NCBI GenBank assembly: GCA_011620345.1
Contig: WOZJ01000063.1
Location: forward strand, 1-20,738
Direction: 5' to 3'
Source: Nitrospirota bacterium
GTDB lineage: Bacteria > UBA2233
Length of the DNA: 20,738 nucleotides
Position 1 is the stretch's first letter. The number at the start of each line of letters is the position of its first letter. A program made the translations under genes and the position numbers. Shown here in pieces: positions 6,503 to 12,819 of this stretch. Under the pieces are notes generated by a model. It had not been told where the DNA came from. It saw only the letters and a program-made list of their open reading frames with translations, and searched no databases.

Positions 6503-7192
6503 ATGGCTTTTGTGCAAACGAGCGTCTATCACGATTGTCTCGCATTCCTTCGTGTCTCCGGCTCAAAGGCGGGGGGACGGATGGCTGCCGAGGCGTCTTT
6601 TTCCCTCCCAAAGGGCGGAATCCTAGGCGTTTTTGGCGCTCCAGGAACTGGCAAGAGCACGCTCACTAGGCTCGCTGCCCTAAGGGAGATGCCCTCCGAT
6701 GGGTACATCGTGTGCTTTGGCCGGAACGTGCTCAAGTGCCAGTTGGCACAGCTCCAGCAGATGCGCCTTAGGATAGGAGCGGTGTTGGAAGGAAGCAGGC
6801 TAATCGAAGAGGCCAGCGTGGCGTTCAACCTCAAGTGCCTTGCCCCTTTGGCCGAGGAGTGCTCTAAGGGGACCCTTAAGGAGCGCACCGAAGCACTTTT
6901 AGAGCTTTTGGAATGCCCCGGCAGTTTGCAAGCTTTCCTGAAATCGCGGGTAAGCATCCTGCCGGAGAGCTTAAAAAGGAGGGTGCTGTTCATGAGGGAG
7001 TGCCTTCTTGCGCCGGAGCTCCTCGTCCTCGATTGTCCGTTCGAGTTGCTCGGACATCGCCTTGGCCAACGCTTCCTCTACGGCGTTCAAGGGGTGCTTC
7101 AGAAGACAGCGGGCATCCTCTTGACCGCCTCGAGTCCGGAAACGGCCAGGGCGCTGCAAGACCGCTTCCCCTGGGTCAGGCTCGAAGCGTAG
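6503..7192 (+). CDS. FtsE-like ABC ATPase with degenerate catalytic motifs
   Basis: This is a 229-aa ABC-type protein; a GTG at 6470 would add 11 residues. The Walker A motif GAPGTGKST is intact about 45 residues from the start, as in FtsE. Later motifs are degenerate. The ABC signature LSGGE is replaced by LPESL before KRRVLF. Walker B reads LLVLDCP instead of LLLADEP, so the catalytic Glu is Cys. The switch His (ATHD) is replaced by TASSP. The protein may bind ATP but should hydrolyse it poorly or not at all. It is identified as FtsE-like mainly from its neighbours: an FtsX-like permease 3 bp downstream, then a LytM-like protein and CtpA, an order known in deltaproteobacteria. In the known system FtsEX uses ATP hydrolysis to activate septal cell-wall amidases through EnvC. 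The identity is likely; the activity is doubtful. Confidence 0.8.
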   Translation: MAFVQTSVYHDCLAFLRVSGSKAGGRMAAEASFSLPKGGILGVFGAPGTGKSTLTRLAALREMPSDGYIVCFGRNVLKCQLAQLQQMRLRIGAVLEGSRLIEEASVAFNLKCLAPLAEECSKGTLKERTEALLELLECPGSLQAFLKSRVSILPESLKRRVLFMRECLLAPELLVLDCPFELLGHRLGQRFLYGVQGVLQKTAGILLTASSPETARALQDRFPWVRLEA

Positions 7193-7195
7193 ACG

Positions 7196-8014
7196 ATGGA
7201 AAGGCTCCAAGGAACCATATTCTGGGCTCGCTCTCTGGGCTGTCTTTGGTGGGCTATCGCCAAGGATACCTCAGACACCCCGAGATTTTTGGGGCGGGTA
7301 ATCCTCGTCTTTTCCATGCTATGGGGGGTGCTCCTCATCGGGGAGCCGATGGGCTTCTGGATCATCCAGCCAAAAACGCTTGCCTGGGTCTTGGCGGACC
7401 CAGGCATGGCCTCCGACATGCAAACCCTCACCGGTCGCCTTGCCAACCTCCAAAAACGCCGCAAAGACCTGGCCCTCACTCCGGAACGCTTGCCCAAACA
7501 TCCAGAAGCAAGAGTTTGGAGGCTTACGGTGCGAACCGTCCTTCAGCCCAATGGGCGCGTGGCTCTCGAACGTCCGCTGCTTGAAGGACTGCAAGGGGTA
7601 CGGGTTCTCTGGCAAGAACCTGTCCCGCTTTTGGGGTTCGACGACTCAACGGCCGCCAAGCGTTTCCTAGCCGTTGCGTTTGCTTGGGTTGCTTCGCTCG
7701 GGTTCCTATACGGAATATTGCTCGCCTCCGGGCTCGAGCGAACCCGCCCCCTCTGGAGCGTGTGGTTTTGGCATGGGCTTGAGCCTTCCAGGCTAAAAAT
7801 CCTCATGGGCGGGCATCTTGTAGCTACGGGGTTGCGCGATGGCCTACTGGCGGGCGTGGCAAGCGCTTGGCTTGCCTTTTGGTTCAAGCTCGTGGCCCTC
7901 CGGGACTTTCTCGTCGTAGGGGGCGCTTGGATGGTGCTTGTCGTCGGCCTTAGCGGGTTGATTCTTGTAAAGCGTTTTATGAGGAAAATCCTTGAAGATT
8001 CTTGTTCGGCTTAG
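7196..8014 (+). CDS. FtsX-like inner-membrane permease
   Basis: This 272-aa protein has the FtsX topology. A cytoplasmic N-terminus leads to a first membrane helix at about residues 31-55. A periplasmic loop of roughly 95 residues follows, containing a charged helical stretch (LTGRLANLQKRRKD). Three more hydrophobic segments lie at about 158-182, 212-232 and 239-258, and the tail is basic. FtsX carries signals across the membrane from FtsE to a periplasmic LytM activator. Sequence similarity is weak by eye, and the call rests on topology and order. The start is 3 bp after the ftsE-like stop and no strong ribosome-binding site is visible, which suggests coupling. The 3' end overlaps the next gene by 23 bp. 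Confidence 0.7.
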   Translation: MERLQGTIFWARSLGCLWWAIAKDTSDTPRFLGRVILVFSMLWGVLLIGEPMGFWIIQPKTLAWVLADPGMASDMQTLTGRLANLQKRRKDLALTPERLPKHPEARVWRLTVRTVLQPNGRVALERPLLEGLQGVRVLWQEPVPLLGFDDSTAAKRFLAVAFAWVASLGFLYGILLASGLERTRPLWSVWFWHGLEPSRLKILMGGHLVATGLRDGLLAGVASAWLAFWFKLVALRDFLVVGGAWMVLVVGLSGLILVKRFMRKILEDSCSA

Positions 8015-8528
8015 GGCTCTTTCCTTACCGATTGCCGCGCTCATTCTTGCGACTTGTGCTGGCTTGGCATGGCTTCGAGGCGCTGTACCGTCCCTACCCT
8101 TGCAAGCCTTCCATCGCGGGCATGTCCAAATGCGTACGATGCCCCAAAGCCACCCTCAAGAGCTCACGGAAGCTTGGCTAGCGCTCCAGCGAGAGGCGAA
8201 AGAGGCGCTGGACATCGGGCTTCCATCCGAGCCGGCAGAACCTCCCAAGCCGCTGTGGGGTGGTGTTATAATAAACGCTGAGAATCCTTTGGTGCTCGCC
8301 GGAGCGTCTGGAAGGCCGATCTACATAGGGTTCGTGAACGGCCTTGGTTATGTCGTCGTACTGGACCACGGAAACAGGACATACACGATTTATGGCCTCC
8401 TCAAAGAAGTGTTGATCCACAACCTAGAGCGCGTCGCGAAGGGCCAGGCGATAGGGCTTGCCCACACGGAGCCTGGAAGGCGCCTCTATGCCGCATATTT
8501 TGCCGTGCAAAAAGAGACAACGCGCTGA
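7992..8528 (+). CDS. EnvC/LytM-like periplasmic protein, non-catalytic M23 fold
   Basis: This 178-aa protein begins at TTG (7992) with GAGG upstream; no ATG fits. Residues about 10-28 form a hydrophobic signal or anchor helix. Residues about 85-175 resemble the degenerate LytM/M23 domain of EnvC: GGVIINAENP, then GRPIYIGFVNGLGYVVVLDHG, TYTIYGLL, VAKGQAIGLA and LYAAYFAVQ. The DHG turn is kept. The YGH histidine of the M23 metal-binding HxH motif is replaced (YGLL), and the second His is missing too, so it should not cleave peptidoglycan. EnvC and NlpD are similarly inactive and work as amidase activators. The long EnvC coiled coil is reduced to about 30 residues (PQELTEAWLALQREAKEAL). It overlaps ftsX by 23 bp. 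The role as an FtsEX partner is inferred. Confidence 0.72.
   Translation: MKILVRLRALSLPIAALILATCAGLAWLRGAVPSLPLQAFHRGHVQMRTMPQSHPQELTEAWLALQREAKEALDIGLPSEPAEPPKPLWGGVIINAENPLVLAGASGRPIYIGFVNGLGYVVVLDHGNRTYTIYGLLKEVLIHNLERVAKGQAIGLAHTEPGRRLYAAYFAVQKETTR
8264..8272 (+). promoter_or_regulatory. Intragenic extended -10, possible internal promoter for ctpA
   Basis: TGT-TATAAT lies inside the LytM-like gene, about 320 bp before the ctpA start. It matches the extended -10 form used elsewhere in the window. No -35 is evident. It could give ctpA and downstream genes extra expression. Confidence 0.3.
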
Positions 8529-8592
8529 AAACCCAAGCCCTGGAGCCAAGCCCCCTGTATCCAAACCCACACCAGAAAGGAGTTTTGCCTTT

Positions 8593-9927
8593 ATGAGTGC
8601 AACGCCAAAGCAACGTCGCAAGTGGATTTTCATTCTAAGCGCGTTGAGCTGCCTAGCGGCGGTCTTTTACGGCCTGGATGGCCTGGCATTAAAGCAAGAT
8701 CAAGAATCCTCAACCTTCGGGCAGTTCAAGCTTTTCACGGAGGTCATGTCCGTAGTCAGGGAAAACTACGTCCAGAACCTCGAAACCGAACAGCTGATTC
8801 AAGGCGCGATGAAGGGGATGATCAGTCAGCTCGACCCGCACTCGTCCGTCTTGACGCCCGAGGAGTTCAAAGAGATGCAGATCGAAACGAGCGGGTCGTT
8901 TGCAGGCGTTGGGATGGTCATCACACTCAAGGACGGTCTTCTTACCGTTGTTTCGCCCATAGAAGACTCGCCCGCCCAAGCAGCAGGCATACGGTCCGGC
9001 GATGTAATCTTGAAGATCGACGGGGCCGCGACGCAGGGAATGACGACAGAAGAGGCGGCAAAACGTCTTAGGGGACCCAAAGGTACCAAGGTCAAGCTCT
9101 TGGTCCTATCAGACGGCACGCAAGAACCCAGAGAGGTCGGGTTGGTACGGGACGTCATCCGCGTCAAGAGCGTAAAGACGAGCATGCTCGCCCCGGGCTA
9201 CGGGTACGCGCGCGTTTCGCAATTCCAGGAAAACACGTCCAAGGAGCTTGCCAGGCAAGTTGCGCTTCTTCAAAAGCAAACCCCGCTTCGCGGGCTCATA
9301 CTCGACCTTAGGAATAACCCCGGAGGGCTACTGGACCAGGCCGTTACAGTGTCGGATTTCTTCCTCAAGAAAGGCCTGATCGTCTACACCAAAGGCCGAA
9401 GGGCCGACCAGGAACTTAGCTTCAGAGCCAAAAACGACGGCAATGAACCAACCTGCCCGCTTGTCGTGCTTGTCAACGCCGGCTCGGCATCGGCCTCCGA
9501 GATCGTGGCAGGGGCGCTCCAAGATCAGCGCCGCGCCGTTGTTTTGGGATCGCAGACGTTTGGCAAAGGCAGCGTTCAGTCGGTTTTTCCTCTGGACGAG
9601 GGGTGGGCCTTAAGGCTCACGACGGCGCTATACTACACGCCCAAGGGCCGCTCCATCCAGGCGACAGGGATCGTCCCGGACATCACGGTCGCCGAGGGCG
9701 GGGAAACGGACTTCAAGCGGCTAAAAAAAGAGCCCCTTACGTTTAGGGAGCGCGACTTAGAGCGGCATTTTGAAAATGGAAGCGAGAACAAAAAAGAAGA
9801 CGTACCAAAACCTGTTCTGAATGGGCCTGTCGATTTGTTGACAACAGACCCTCAAGTAGAACGCGCCTACCAAATCCTAAAGGCGCTCGAGGCGCTCGAG
9901 GCCCCTCTGCAACAGAAGAAAGGATAA
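8593..9927 (+). CDS. ctpA: C-terminal processing protease CtpA (S41A family)
   Basis: This 444-aa periplasmic serine protease is anchored by an N-terminal hydrophobic segment (about residues 11-33). Next come a helical cap, a PDZ domain (about 98-185, with GSFAGVGMVI and AGIRSGDVILKIDG) and the S41 catalytic core. The Ser/Lys dyad is present: S300 in NAGSASASEI and K325 in TFGKGSVQS, spaced 25 residues as in E. coli Prc. LRNNPGG is also conserved. CtpA enzymes trim periplasmic proteins, including cell-wall hydrolases. The ATG at 8593 has AGAAAGGAG upstream and places the signal anchor at the N-terminus. The frame stays open upstream to 8458, but that would add a hydrophilic stretch overlapping the LytM-like gene. 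It lies 64 bp after that gene. Confidence 0.95.
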   Translation: MSATPKQRRKWIFILSALSCLAAVFYGLDGLALKQDQESSTFGQFKLFTEVMSVVRENYVQNLETEQLIQGAMKGMISQLDPHSSVLTPEEFKEMQIETSGSFAGVGMVITLKDGLLTVVSPIEDSPAQAAGIRSGDVILKIDGAATQGMTTEEAAKRLRGPKGTKVKLLVLSDGTQEPREVGLVRDVIRVKSVKTSMLAPGYGYARVSQFQENTSKELARQVALLQKQTPLRGLILDLRNNPGGLLDQAVTVSDFFLKKGLIVYTKGRRADQELSFRAKNDGNEPTCPLVVLVNAGSASASEIVAGALQDQRRAVVLGSQTFGKGSVQSVFPLDEGWALRLTTALYYTPKGRSIQATGIVPDITVAEGGETDFKRLKKEPLTFRERDLERHFENGSENKKEDVPKPVLNGPVDLLTTDPQVERAYQILKALEALEAPLQQKKG

Positions 9928-9939
9928 ATAGGAAGAGGC

Positions 9940-11127
9940 ATGATGGACTTGCTCCATGGAATCACCGTCTTGGATTTAACGAGGCTCTTACCGGGGAACT
10001 TTTGCACGCTGTGCTTGGCGGACTTGGGCGCGGAAGTGATCAAAGTCGAAGACCCCGTGCGAGGGGACTACATTCGCTGGATGCCGCCGTTTTTTGGCGA
10101 GGAGAGCGCCTACCATCTGCTCGTGAACCGAAGCAAGAAGAGCGTTTGCTTGGACTTAAAACAACCTAAGGCCAAGGAGTCCTTCCTTAAGTGCCTCGAG
10201 CGTGCGGACGTGCTCGTCGAAAGCTTCAGGCCCGGCATAATGGCAAAACTAGGCTTGGACTACGGTACGCTCAAGGGCCTTTTCCCTAGGCTTGTCTACT
10301 GCGCCATCACGGGCTACGGGCAAGACGGCCCATTTCGAGACCGGGCGGGCCATGATTTGAACTACATCGGGTTTGCCGGGCTGCTTTCGACGACGAAGGA
10401 TGGGGCCGGCAGGCCTGTCATTCCTGGCATTCAGGCGGCCGATTTGTTCGGAGGGGGGCTCATGGCCGCCCTTGGGATCGTCTCCGCCCTCATCCGGTGC
10501 CAAAGGACGGGGGCGGGGGCATTTTTGGATATCAGCATGACGGACGGGGCCGCCTTCTCCCAGCCCGTCGCCCTTGCAGAGCCAATGTTTGAACAATCCC
10601 AAGAGGGGTCAACAATCAAGGTCTTGACGGGCGGGGTCGTGTGCTACAACGTCTACGAGACGTTGGACGACAGGTTCGTAACGCTCGGCGCGATCGAGGA
10701 GAAGTTCTGGCAGAGCTTCGTTGAGGCCGTAGGCAAGCCAGAGTGGAAGTCCCGCCAGTTCGACGCGGCGGATTCCTCCGACCAGAGCTCTGTCTACGGT
10801 GATCTCTGCGTTCTTTTCCGGCAAAAATCCATGCAGGAATGGGAAGCGATGCTTTCTAAGGTCGATACCTGCTTCGGCGTCGTCCAGACGCACGCGGAGG
10901 TGCTTCGCCACCCGCTCTTTCAGGCCCGGGGGTTATTTGGAGAGATGAGCGATCCTGAGCTTGGGACGATCCCGCAGGTTATGAGCCCGATCAAGCTAGA
11001 CGGCGCCCCGTTCCAGCCAAAGGCAAGGGCGCCAAAGTTCGGCGAGCATACGTTCGAGGTCCTTACAAGCTACGGGGTCGATTCCGCCACGCTCGAGGCA
11101 CTAAAACGCTCGGGCGCGGCCCGCTAA
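9940..11127 (+). CDS. Alpha-methylacyl-CoA racemase-like / family III CoA-transferase
   Basis: This 395-aa protein belongs to the CaiB/BaiF (family III) fold. It starts with the usual GITVLDLTRLLPGNFCT, followed by DLGAEVIKVE and RSKKSVCLDLK. Three residues match the catalytic set of alpha-methylacyl-CoA racemases: H138 in RAGHDLNYIG, D168 in AADLFGGG and E253 in GAIEEKFW. D168 is also the acyl-anhydride Asp of the CoA-transferases. The GHDxNY segment and GAIE favour racemase over formyl-CoA transferase. It probably epimerises 2-methyl-branched acyl-CoAs so that beta-oxidation can proceed, which would fit the acyl-CoA dehydrogenases at 12820-15121. GGAAGAGG precedes two adjacent ATGs (9940 and 9943). 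It sits 12 bp after ctpA and 4 bp before rnhC, so it is co-transcribed with unrelated functions. Confidence 0.85.
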   Translation: MMDLLHGITVLDLTRLLPGNFCTLCLADLGAEVIKVEDPVRGDYIRWMPPFFGEESAYHLLVNRSKKSVCLDLKQPKAKESFLKCLERADVLVESFRPGIMAKLGLDYGTLKGLFPRLVYCAITGYGQDGPFRDRAGHDLNYIGFAGLLSTTKDGAGRPVIPGIQAADLFGGGLMAALGIVSALIRCQRTGAGAFLDISMTDGAAFSQPVALAEPMFEQSQEGSTIKVLTGGVVCYNVYETLDDRFVTLGAIEEKFWQSFVEAVGKPEWKSRQFDAADSSDQSSVYGDLCVLFRQKSMQEWEAMLSKVDTCFGVVQTHAEVLRHPLFQARGLFGEMSDPELGTIPQVMSPIKLDGAPFQPKARAPKFGEHTFEVLTSYGVDSATLEALKRSGAAR

Positions 11128-11131
11128 GCGC

Positions 11132-11782
11132 ATGGCAGGCATCATAGGTTCGGACGAATCGGGGAAGGGAGATTACTTCGGCCCCCTTGTCGTCGCGGCC
11201 GTGTTCGTGCCGGAAGAAAGCCTGGATGTCCTGAGCCTGCTGGGCGTCAAGGACTCCAAGCGGCTTAGCGATACAAAGGCCTTAAGGCTTGCCGATGAGC
11301 TTGGCCAGAGCTACCCAAACAGCATCGTGGCCATTTCCCCAAAACGTTACAACGAGCTATACGGGAAGTTTGGCAACTTAAACAGGCTTCTTGCGTGGGC
11401 GCACGCAAGGGCGATCGAGAACCTGCTTGTCGCCCACGAACCCAAACTGATCCTTGTAGATCAGTTTGCCGACCCCAGCGTACTCAAGCGCGCGCTGTTC
11501 GAAAAGACAAGGAAAAACGTTCTCCTCCAGCAGGTCAGGGCCGAAGAACACCCCGCTGTTGCCCTGGCGAGCATCCTGGCGAGAAGCAAGTTCCTTGTGA
11601 GTTTAAGGCAGCTTGGAGAGGAGTTTGGGCTCTCACTTCCAAAAGGTGCGTCGGCAGAGGTCGAGCAGACCGCACGATCCTTCTACCAAACCTTCGGCCT
11701 AGAAGGGCTCCACCAGGTCGCCAAGCTCCATTTCAAGACCACCCAACGGGTGGTCCCTCCGCAAGCCCCCCAGGGCGTATAA
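11132..11782 (+). CDS. rnhC: Ribonuclease HIII-like (RNase H2 fold), short form
   Basis: This 216-aa protein opens directly with the RNase HIII active-site motif IGSDESGKGDYFGPLVVAA (D8 and E9). D110 lies in LILVDQFAD, and a later acidic patch RAEEHPAVALASILARSKFL gives the remaining conserved region. These enzymes cut RNA in RNA-DNA hybrids. The DESGKGDYFGPL form is typical of RNase HIII rather than HII. Typical RNase HIII is about 300 aa and has an N-terminal TBP-like substrate-binding domain of about 80 aa, which is absent here. No upstream extension is possible because the racemase-like gene ends 4 bp before the ATG. The C-terminus is Pro/Gln-rich. It is the last gene of the operon beginning at 6503. 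Confidence 0.88.
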   Translation: MAGIIGSDESGKGDYFGPLVVAAVFVPEESLDVLSLLGVKDSKRLSDTKALRLADELGQSYPNSIVAISPKRYNELYGKFGNLNRLLAWAHARAIENLLVAHEPKLILVDQFADPSVLKRALFEKTRKNVLLQQVRAEEHPAVALASILARSKFLVSLRQLGEEFGLSLPKGASAEVEQTARSFYQTFGLEGLHQVAKLHFKTTQRVVPPQAPQGV

Positions 11783-11836
11783 CAGACAGCTGCCTCCACT
11801 CGCAAAATGCCAGCCGGGCCGCGTTGACCGTGCTTT

Positions 11837-11879
11837 CGCAAATGCCCGCAAACCTTCAAGGGCCTTGAGGGCATTTGCG
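11837..11879 (+). repeat. Perfect 11-bp inverted repeat in the 310-bp rnhC-csx16 spacer
   Basis: CGCAAATGCCC (11837-11847) pairs exactly with GGGCATTTGCG (11869-11879). Inside, TCAAGG and CCTTGA extend the pairing with an 8-nt bulge on the left arm. It lies about 55 bp after rnhC and could be a long terminator-like hairpin for the operon, though there is no clean T run. The rest of 11783-12092 shows no gene; its last 50 bp are A/T-rich and may hold the csx16 promoter. Confidence 0.6.
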
Positions 11880-12092
11880 GCATGGAAAGGGGGAAAAGCG
11901 TCGTCTTTTTCATGCTGTACTTTTCGGTGGCCGTTGAGATACGCTAAAACTTGAAAGAGTTTTGCAAAAGAACGAAGGTGCCAGGCAGCGGAATCCGTGC
12001 TCATTGTCGAAAAATCCCTTTGAGTTCTTCACTGCAGGTTCAATGTATATTTAACTATCCGTTAGAACTGGGAATGCATAAAGCGGGGAGAC

Positions 12093-12389
12093 ATGACGAC
12101 CTATTTCGTAACCCGGCATCCGGGTGCAAGAGAGTGGGCTGAGACAAATGGGGTTCAGGTGGACCGGTTAGTGGAACACCTTGACGTTCGAACCATTCAG
12201 CCCGGAGATATCGTGATCGGCTCCCTTCCTGTCAACCTCGCTTGGCAGGTGTGCGCTAGGGGAGGGCGCTATTTCCACTTAAGCTTAGAAATCCCGCAAG
12301 AATGGAGGGGGAAAGAGCTGACCAAAGAGCAGATGGATGCTTTCGGGGCCACAATAGAAGAGTACGTCGTTCGACGAGCGGAGCCTTGA
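12093..12389 (+). CDS. csx16: Csx16 (VVA1548-family CRISPR-associated protein), orphan
   Basis: This 98-aa protein reads like the Csx16/VVA1548 family over its whole length. It has an N-terminal TTYFVTRHPGAREWAE, a DIVIGSLPVNLAWQV core, a CARGGRYFHLSLEIP strand, and a C-terminal RGKELTKEQM helix. The length is normal. Csx16 occurs as an accessory of type III CRISPR-Cas loci; recent work groups it with ring nucleases that remove cyclic oligoadenylate signals, which would shut off or tune Csm6/Csx1-type effectors. No Cas10, CARF effector, adaptation gene or repeat array is visible within 8 kb downstream or 12 kb upstream, so it is orphaned here. GGGGAG lies just before the ATG. It is flanked by hairpin-rich spacers and probably transcribed alone. 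Confidence 0.85.
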   Translation: MTTYFVTRHPGAREWAETNGVQVDRLVEHLDVRTIQPGDIVIGSLPVNLAWQVCARGGRYFHLSLEIPQEWRGKELTKEQMDAFGATIEEYVVRRAEP

Positions 12390-12404
12390 CCCAAGGGGGT
12401 ACGT

Positions 12405-12421
12405 CAAGCCTTTTACGCTTG
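12405..12421 (+). terminator. Hairpin after csx16, possible terminator
   Basis: CAAGC (12405-12409) pairs with GCTTG (12417-12421); flanking ACG/CGT can extend the stem with one bulge. TTTT and TTTTT runs follow within 25 bp. It is the first structure after the csx16 stop at 12389. Confidence 0.35.
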
Positions 12422-12513
12422 CGTCTTACTTTTGGGGTTTTTCCCTTGTTGGGTTCCACAGGTTAAAGCTCCTGCGACAAAGCCGGAAAGTAAGAGCGTC
12501 CTAACGCAAAGGC

Positions 12514-12550
12514 TTTTTAAAGCACCGCTTTAAAAATGAGGCTGCGCCTC
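12514..12550 (+). repeat. Two tandem perfect hairpins in the csx16-acyl-CoA dehydrogenase spacer
   Basis: TTTTTAAAGC (12514-12523) pairs perfectly with GCTTTAAAAA (12527-12536) around ACC. GAGGC (12538-12542) pairs with GCCTC (12546-12550) around TGC. The first has an A/T outer stem, so it could work as a terminator in both directions. The 12390-12819 spacer contains no other gene that I can support. Confidence 0.55.
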
Positions 12551-12627
12551 CTTTCCCGGTACGTGCGTGTTCTTGCCTTATTTGGTCGATGGTCATCGTT
12601 TCGCCTCTAAATTAAGCGCTACATCCC

Positions 12628-12655
12628 TTGACGCCCCCTTCTTAAATGCCATAAT
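12628..12655 (+). promoter_or_regulatory. Predicted promoter of the acyl-CoA dehydrogenase pair
   Basis: TTGACG (12628-12633) and CATAAT (12650-12655) are separated by 16 bp, five matches each to the consensus. This is the best -35/-10 pair in the window. The leader to the ATG at 12820 would be about 155 nt and contains the palindrome at 12714-12725. Confidence 0.6.
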
Positions 12656-12710
12656 AGAGACACTATGCTGGCTCTTGGATAAGCGTTTTCAAGAAGCGCA
12701 TTCTGTGGTT

Positions 12711-12728
12711 TGAATGAACGTTCATGAA
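12711..12728 (+). promoter_or_regulatory. Palindromic operator, FadR/TetR-type candidate
   Basis: ATGAACGTTCAT (12714-12725) is a perfect 12-bp palindrome inside TGAATGAACGTTCATGAA. It resembles the operators of TetR-family fatty-acid-degradation repressors (the Bacillus FadR box is TGAATGAnnnnTCATTCA-like). It is placed about 50 bp downstream of the predicted transcription start, before two acyl-CoA dehydrogenase genes. It could act as a roadblock repressed until acyl-CoA is present. No such repressor is encoded in the window. Confidence 0.5.
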
Positions 12729-12819
12729 ATATGTTTCTTTTGGCAAAACAACTCTAGCAAGAGCAAGTGGGATGCTTTCCCAATGGAGGAACCATCAAGC
12801 CCGGCATGGAGGTGCCTAG

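Noticed and set aside
8458-8592. Longer start for CtpA
   Set aside because: The added residues are hydrophilic and overlap the LytM-like gene. They would bury the signal anchor; the ATG at 8593 has a ribosome-binding site.
11395-11913. Open frames overlapping rnhC on both strands
   Set aside because: They are Arg/Pro-rich shadow translations of rnhC and the following inverted repeat.
12390-12819. CRISPR array or cas remnant next to csx16
   Set aside because: The spacers on both sides contain single hairpins, not regularly spaced repeats, and no cas-like frames were found.
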